Shown: piece after piece, positions 6,156 through 8,392 of the stretch | Numbering within the stretch: position 1 is the stretch's first letter | Layout: the number at the start of each line of letters is the position of its first letter | Source: Alphaproteobacteria bacterium | Lineage (GTDB): Bacteria; Pseudomonadota; Alphaproteobacteria; UBA6615 | Assembly: GCA_017643325.1 (NCBI GenBank) | Contig: JAEPNS010000130.1 | Coordinates: 1-8,392 of the forward strand | Direction of reading: 5' to 3' | Length of the DNA: 8,392 nt | Position numbers and translations under genes: made by a program | The notes under the pieces: model-generated | The model's input: the letters and a program-made list of their open reading frames with translations, nothing else | Told to the model about the DNA's origin: nothing | The model's database searches: none

Positions 6156-7296
6156 CGCGGGAGACGGCTACACGCTCGGCATCGAGGAAGAGTATCTGCT
6201 GGTCGACCCCGAAACGCGCGATCTCGCGAAGGATCCGGCGGCGGCGGTCCTGGCGGACTGCGAGGCACAGATCGCGTCGGAGCTCGGCACGGTGTCGCCG
6301 GAGTTCCTCAAGCCGCAGATCGAGATCGGGACGAGCGTGTGCGCGAACCTGAACGAGGCACGTTCGCGCCTCACGCAGCTTCGCCGCATCGTCGGGGATG
6401 TCGCGGAATCCCATGGCTACCGGATCATCGCCGCCTCGACCCACCCCAGTGCCGACTGGCACGAGATCGATCACACCGACAAGGACCGGTACAACACGCT
6501 GGCGGCCGACATGCAGACGGTGGCGCGCCGCCTGCTGATCTGCGGCATGCATGTCCATGTCGGGATCGAGGACGACGAGCACCGCATCGACGTGATGAAC
6601 CAGGTGAGCTATTTCCTGCCGCACCTGCTGGCGCTGTCGACTTCGTCGCCGTTCTGGCAGGGGCAGAACACCGGCCTTCTCAGCTACCGGCTGAGCGTGT
6701 TCGACGAGCTCCCGCGCACGGGCCTGCCCGAGCGGTTCGACAGCTGGGGCGAGTACGCGCGCCATGTCGACATGCTGGTCGATGCCGAACTTGTCGAGGA
6801 CGCCTCGAAGATCTGGTGGGATGCACGCGCGAGCGCGAAGTTCCCGACCGTCGAGATGCGGATCACGGATATCTGCACGACGCTCGACGACGCCCTGTCC
6901 ATCGCCGCGATTTTCGTGTGCCTTGTGGCGATGATCATGCGGCTGCGGCGGTCGAACCAGCGCTGGCGCGTCTATTCGAACATGCTGATCAACGAGAACC
7001 GCTGGCGTGCCCAGCGCTACGGGCTGTCGCAGGGGCTCGTGGATTTCGGCAAGGGCGAGGTGGTCGACTACGCCGAGTTGCTCGAGGAGATTCTCGAACT
7101 CGTCGGCCCCGATGCCGCGGTGCTCGGCTGCCTGTCCGACGTGGAGCATGCGCGCACGATCCTGGAGCGCGGCACCAGCGCCCACCGGCAGCTCGCCGTC
7201 TACGAGACGGCCCGCAAGGGCGGGGCCGACCCCATGGAGGCGCACCGCGCCGTGGTGGACTGGCTGATCGAGGAAACCATGGCCGGGGTGCGCTAG
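6148..7296 (+). CDS. Carboxylate-amine ligase, YbdK / glutamate-cysteine ligase type 2 family
   Basis: The 382-aa protein fits the GCS2 family of ATP-dependent carboxylate-amine ligases, close in length to E. coli YbdK (about 370 aa), which has weak glutamate-cysteine ligase activity in vitro. Signatures are YTLGIEEEY (8-16), where the acidic cluster binds Mg-ATP, GMHVHVGI (133-140), PTVEMRITD (233-241) and NENRWRAQRYG (282-292). The start ATG at 6148 lies inside the last codons of the amidohydrolase gene (8-bp overlap), with GGGAG at 6136-6140 seven bases upstream, so the two are translated from one mRNA. An upstream in-frame start at 6079 would lie well inside the amidohydrolase gene and adds only arginine- and serine-rich residues without family similarity. 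The natural substrates are unknown. A role joining glutamate, or another amino acid, to an amine that the amidohydrolase could split is inference. Family call is firm. Confidence 0.9.
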   Translation: MADAGDGYTLGIEEEYLLVDPETRDLAKDPAAAVLADCEAQIASELGTVSPEFLKPQIEIGTSVCANLNEARSRLTQLRRIVGDVAESHGYRIIAASTHPSADWHEIDHTDKDRYNTLAADMQTVARRLLICGMHVHVGIEDDEHRIDVMNQVSYFLPHLLALSTSSPFWQGQNTGLLSYRLSVFDELPRTGLPERFDSWGEYARHVDMLVDAELVEDASKIWWDARASAKFPTVEMRITDICTTLDDALSIAAIFVCLVAMIMRLRRSNQRWRVYSNMLINENRWRAQRYGLSQGLVDFGKGEVVDYAELLEEILELVGPDAAVLGCLSDVEHARTILERGTSAHRQLAVYETARKGGADPMEAHRAVVDWLIEETMAGVR

Positions 7297-7310
7297 CGGC
7301 CCGCGCCCCG

Positions 7311-7338
7311 TTGCACGCGCGTTCAGCGGGACTATATT
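7311..7338 (+). promoter_or_regulatory. Sigma70-type promoter of the DUF1244-GNAT operon
   Basis: TTGCAC (7311-7316, four of six to TTGACA) and TATATT (7333-7338, five of six to TATAAT) are 16 bp apart. Initiation near 7345 would leave a leader of about 29 bases containing the AGGAG Shine-Dalgarno at 7361-7365. The promoter lies in the 77-bp gap after the ligase stop, so DUF1244 can be transcribed apart from the ligase pair. It is the best-formed promoter in the window. Confidence 0.6.
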
Positions 7339-7373
7339 TCGACGGAGCCAATCCCCGCGAAGGAGACCGTGCC

Positions 7374-7679
7374 ATGGCCGAACTCGACCAGCAGACACAG
7401 ACCGAACTGGAAGCGGCTGCGTTCCGCACCCTCGTGCAGCACCTGCGCGACCATCCCGAGGTGCAGAACATCGACCTGATGAACCTCGCCGATTTCTGCC
7501 GGAACTGCCTGTCCAAGTGGTACAAGGCGGCAGCCGAGGAAAAGGGCGTCGAGCTGGACTATGAGGACGCGCGCGAGCTGGTCTACGGGATGCCGTACAG
7601 CGAGTGGAAGGACAAGTACCAGACCGAGGCCACGCCCGAGCAGCTGGCCAGGATGAAGGAAAAGCAGGGCCACGCCTGA
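7374..7679 (+). CDS. DUF1244 family protein, 101 aa
   Basis: This small soluble protein matches the DUF1244 family of proteobacteria, for which I know structural-genomics work but no established function. The diagnostic parts are ADFCRNCLSKWY (39-50), with a CxxC pair at C42 and C45, and YGMPYSEWKDKYQ (71-83). The chain looks all-helical, with an acidic N-terminus and a Lys/Glu-rich C-terminus, and is the usual length for the family. AGGAG at 7361-7365 sits eight bases before the ATG, which fixes the start. The frame stays open far upstream through the ligase gene, but that part is only a shadow. The GNAT gene follows 18 bp after the stop, so the two are probably co-transcribed from the promoter at 7311-7338. 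The CxxC pair could bind metal or form a disulfide. That is a guess from spacing only. Confidence 0.9.
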   Translation: MAELDQQTQTELEAAAFRTLVQHLRDHPEVQNIDLMNLADFCRNCLSKWYKAAAEEKGVELDYEDARELVYGMPYSEWKDKYQTEATPEQLARMKEKQGHA

Positions 7680-7697
7680 GCGCGTCGCCGCCCTGCC

Positions 7698-8168
7698 GTG
7701 TCGCCCGAGGCCGTCACGATCGTCCGGACCGATCCCGGGCATCGTGATGTCCGATGGTGCGTCGAGCGCTATTTCGCGGAGATCGACCGCCGCTTCGAGA
7801 CGGGGTTCGACGTGGCCGACGGCGCGGGCGAACCTCCGGAGATCTATGCGCCGCCCAGCGGCGTCGTGCTGGTCGCCCGGCGCGGCGATGATCCGGTCGG
7901 CTGCGGCGCGCTCACGATCCGGGCCGACGGCTTTGCCGAGATCAAGCGGATGTGGGTGTCCGACCCTGTTCGGGGCACGGGGCTGGGCCAACGTCTGCTG
8001 GAAAGCCTTGAGAACTTCGCGTCCGAAGCCGGGCAGTCAGTCGTGCGGCTGGACTCCAACCGCGTCCTTGCCGAAGCCCATGCGCTCTACCGCAGGAACG
8101 GCTACGCCGAGATCCCGCGCTACAACGACAACCCGTACGCCCATATCTGGTTCGAGAAGCACATCTAG
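7698..8168 (+). CDS. GNAT family N-acetyltransferase
   Basis: The 156-aa protein has the single-domain GNAT layout and should move an acetyl group from acetyl-CoA to a small amine or a protein N-terminus or lysine. The core begins at VVLVARRGDDPVGCGALTI (56-74). Motif A follows as IKRMWVSDPVRGTGLGQRLL (82-101), with the pyrophosphate-binding loop RGTGLG at 92-97. Motif B is ALYRRNGYAEIPRYNDNPYA (129-148), where the tyrosine in LYRRNGY is the usual general-acid position. The ending IPxYNDNPYAxxWFEK is a recurrent GNAT subfamily signature, but I know of no fixed substrate. The GTG at 7698 is the first start after the DUF1244 stop, 18 bp upstream. It has no clear Shine-Dalgarno site, so translation may depend on coupling. 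A start further downstream would cut into the first strand. The stop codon is also the first arm of the stem-loop at 8166-8192. Confidence 0.88.
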   Translation: MSPEAVTIVRTDPGHRDVRWCVERYFAEIDRRFETGFDVADGAGEPPEIYAPPSGVVLVARRGDDPVGCGALTIRADGFAEIKRMWVSDPVRGTGLGQRLLESLENFASEAGQSVVRLDSNRVLAEAHALYRRNGYAEIPRYNDNPYAHIWFEKHI

Positions 8169-8192
8169 CGAGGGCTTTTAATCGCTATTTTT
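8166..8192 (+). terminator. Probable intrinsic terminator of the DUF1244-GNAT operon
   Basis: TAGCGA (8166-8171, including the GNAT stop codon) pairs with TCGCTA (8182-8187) across a ten-base loop, and TTTTT (8188-8192) follows at once. The six-bp stem is short and not very GC-rich, so it may be weak, but its place directly at the end of the operon is right. Confidence 0.5.
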
Positions 8193-8215
8193 CTTGGTCA
8201 CCGAGCCGTGTGTCA

Positions 8216-8252
8216 GTGTACCTGCTCGATGAGCAATAATCAGCGCGTACAC
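8216..8252. repeat. Nested inverted repeat in the low-GC right edge
   Basis: GTGTAC (8216-8221) and GTACAC (8247-8252) are reverse complements. Within the spacer, TGCTC-gat-GAGCA (8223-8235) forms a second perfect hairpin. The pattern could be an operator for dimeric proteins, a structured RNA leader or part of a recombination or end site. AATAAT at 8235-8240 is five of six to a -10 box, but no good -35 is visible at the right distance. Confidence 0.35.
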
Positions 8253-8254
8253 CC

Positions 8255-8280
8255 AAGGGTGGATTTATTGCCCCTTTTTT
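8255..8280 (+). terminator. Weak terminator-like element or attenuator
   Basis: AAGGG (8255-8259) can pair with CCCTT (8272-8276) across a 12-base AT-rich loop, and the sequence runs on as T to 8280. The stem is short and the loop wide, so the call is tentative. Its place about 20 bases ahead of the leader ORF at 8302 would also suit an attenuator. Confidence 0.25.
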
Positions 8281-8301
8281 CAGTCATTAGGAGATGCAAA
8301 A

Positions 8302-8319
8302 ATGTATCGATTGGGGTAA
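8302..8319 (+). CDS. Possible 5-codon leader peptide upstream of the edge ORF
   Basis: ATG at 8302 opens MYRLG and stops at TAA 8317-8319. AGGAG at 8289-8293 lies eight bases upstream, a textbook spacing, and it is the only good ribosome binding site in this stretch. The stop is six bases before the GTG at 8326, in the same frame as the downstream reading frame. Either this is a leader ORF coupled to the next gene, or it is the true start of that gene broken by an in-frame nonsense codon. It may also be chance. Confidence 0.3.
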   Translation: MYRLG

Positions 8320-8325
8320 CCGGGG

Positions 8326-8392
8326 GTGAACGTGACGTCTCTACTTTTTGCGAATTTTGTTTGTAAGTTCGGCGACGATAAAGGGCTACTCG
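8326..8392 (+). CDS. Start of an unidentified protein, cut by the right edge
   Basis: From the GTG at 8326, or the GTG at 8332, the frame stays open for 22 codons to the window end, reading GTG-NVTSLLFANFVCKFGDD-KGLL. I do not recognise the family from this short piece. Codon use differs from the rest of the window, with codons such as CTA, TTT, AAT, GTT and TGT instead of GC-ending ones, which agrees with the local fall in GC. GGGG at 8313-8316 is a possible ribosome binding site for 8326. An alternative 11-codon frame from ATG 8294 ends in TGA overlapping the GTG as GTGA, an arrangement typical of coupled genes, but AGGAG touches that ATG directly, which is poor spacing. An open frame of 22 codons in sequence of 47% GC can occur by chance, so the call is tentative. 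Confidence 0.3.
   Translation, partial: MNVTSLLFANFVCKFGDDKGLL

Noticed and set aside
6339..7373. In-frame upstream extension of the DUF1244 gene through the ligase gene, suggesting a fusion protein
   Set aside because: The extra translation is Arg/Ala/His-rich shadow sequence. The ATG at 7374 has a well-spaced AGGAG and a promoter, and gives the usual family length.
5890..7398. Long open frame of 502 codons on the minus strand, opposite the amidohydrolase and ligase genes
   Set aside because: It lies opposite firmly identified genes and its Arg/Ala/His-rich translation resembles no family. It is a GC-skewed shadow frame.
1..8392. CRISPR array, tRNA, rRNA or insertion sequence
   Set aside because: I saw no regularly spaced repeats, no cloverleaf-like segment with the T-loop consensus, and no transposase-like protein or paired terminal repeats.

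Overview
The window is GC-rich (codon third positions are mostly G or C) and reads as ordinary chromosome of an alphaproteobacterium, probably Rhodospirillales-like. That placement rests on the aminotransferase type, the non-canonical EF-G paralogue, the DUF1244 protein and an FNR/FixK-type box. It is inferred from remembered family resemblance, not from a search.

Layout. The left edge carries the first 78 codons of uvrB on the minus strand. A 126-bp divergent region separates it from a 44-residue single-pass membrane protein (362-496, +). That small gene has its own Shine-Dalgarno site and an FNR/Anr/FixK-like palindrome at 295-308. All remaining genes read on the plus strand: a class I PLP aminotransferase of the aspartate/prephenate type (607-1809), an EF-G-like translation GTPase with altered catalytic motifs (1929-3959), an MFS transporter best started at a TTG (4044-5252), an N-formylglutamate amidohydrolase family protein (5322-6155) overlapping by 8 bp a YbdK-type carboxylate-amine ligase (6148-7296), then a DUF1244 protein (7374-7679) closely followed by a GNAT acetyltransferase (7698-8168). 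A stem-loop with a T tract overlaps the end of the GNAT gene.

The last 224 bases drop to about 47% GC. They hold nested inverted repeats, T-rich tracts, a possible five-codon leader ORF and the start of an unidentified reading frame that runs off the window. This looks like the edge of a compositionally different, possibly acquired, segment.

How the genes work together. The amidohydrolase and the ligase are translationally coupled and both belong to families acting on amides or carboxylates of amino acids, so they probably share a pathway. DUF1244 and GNAT form a second short operon behind a recognisable sigma70-type promoter. I see no CRISPR array, tRNA, rRNA or insertion sequence. No complete new multi-gene system is evident. 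The best leads are the FNR-box-linked small membrane protein, the EF-G paralogue lacking its catalytic histidine, and the low-GC right edge.
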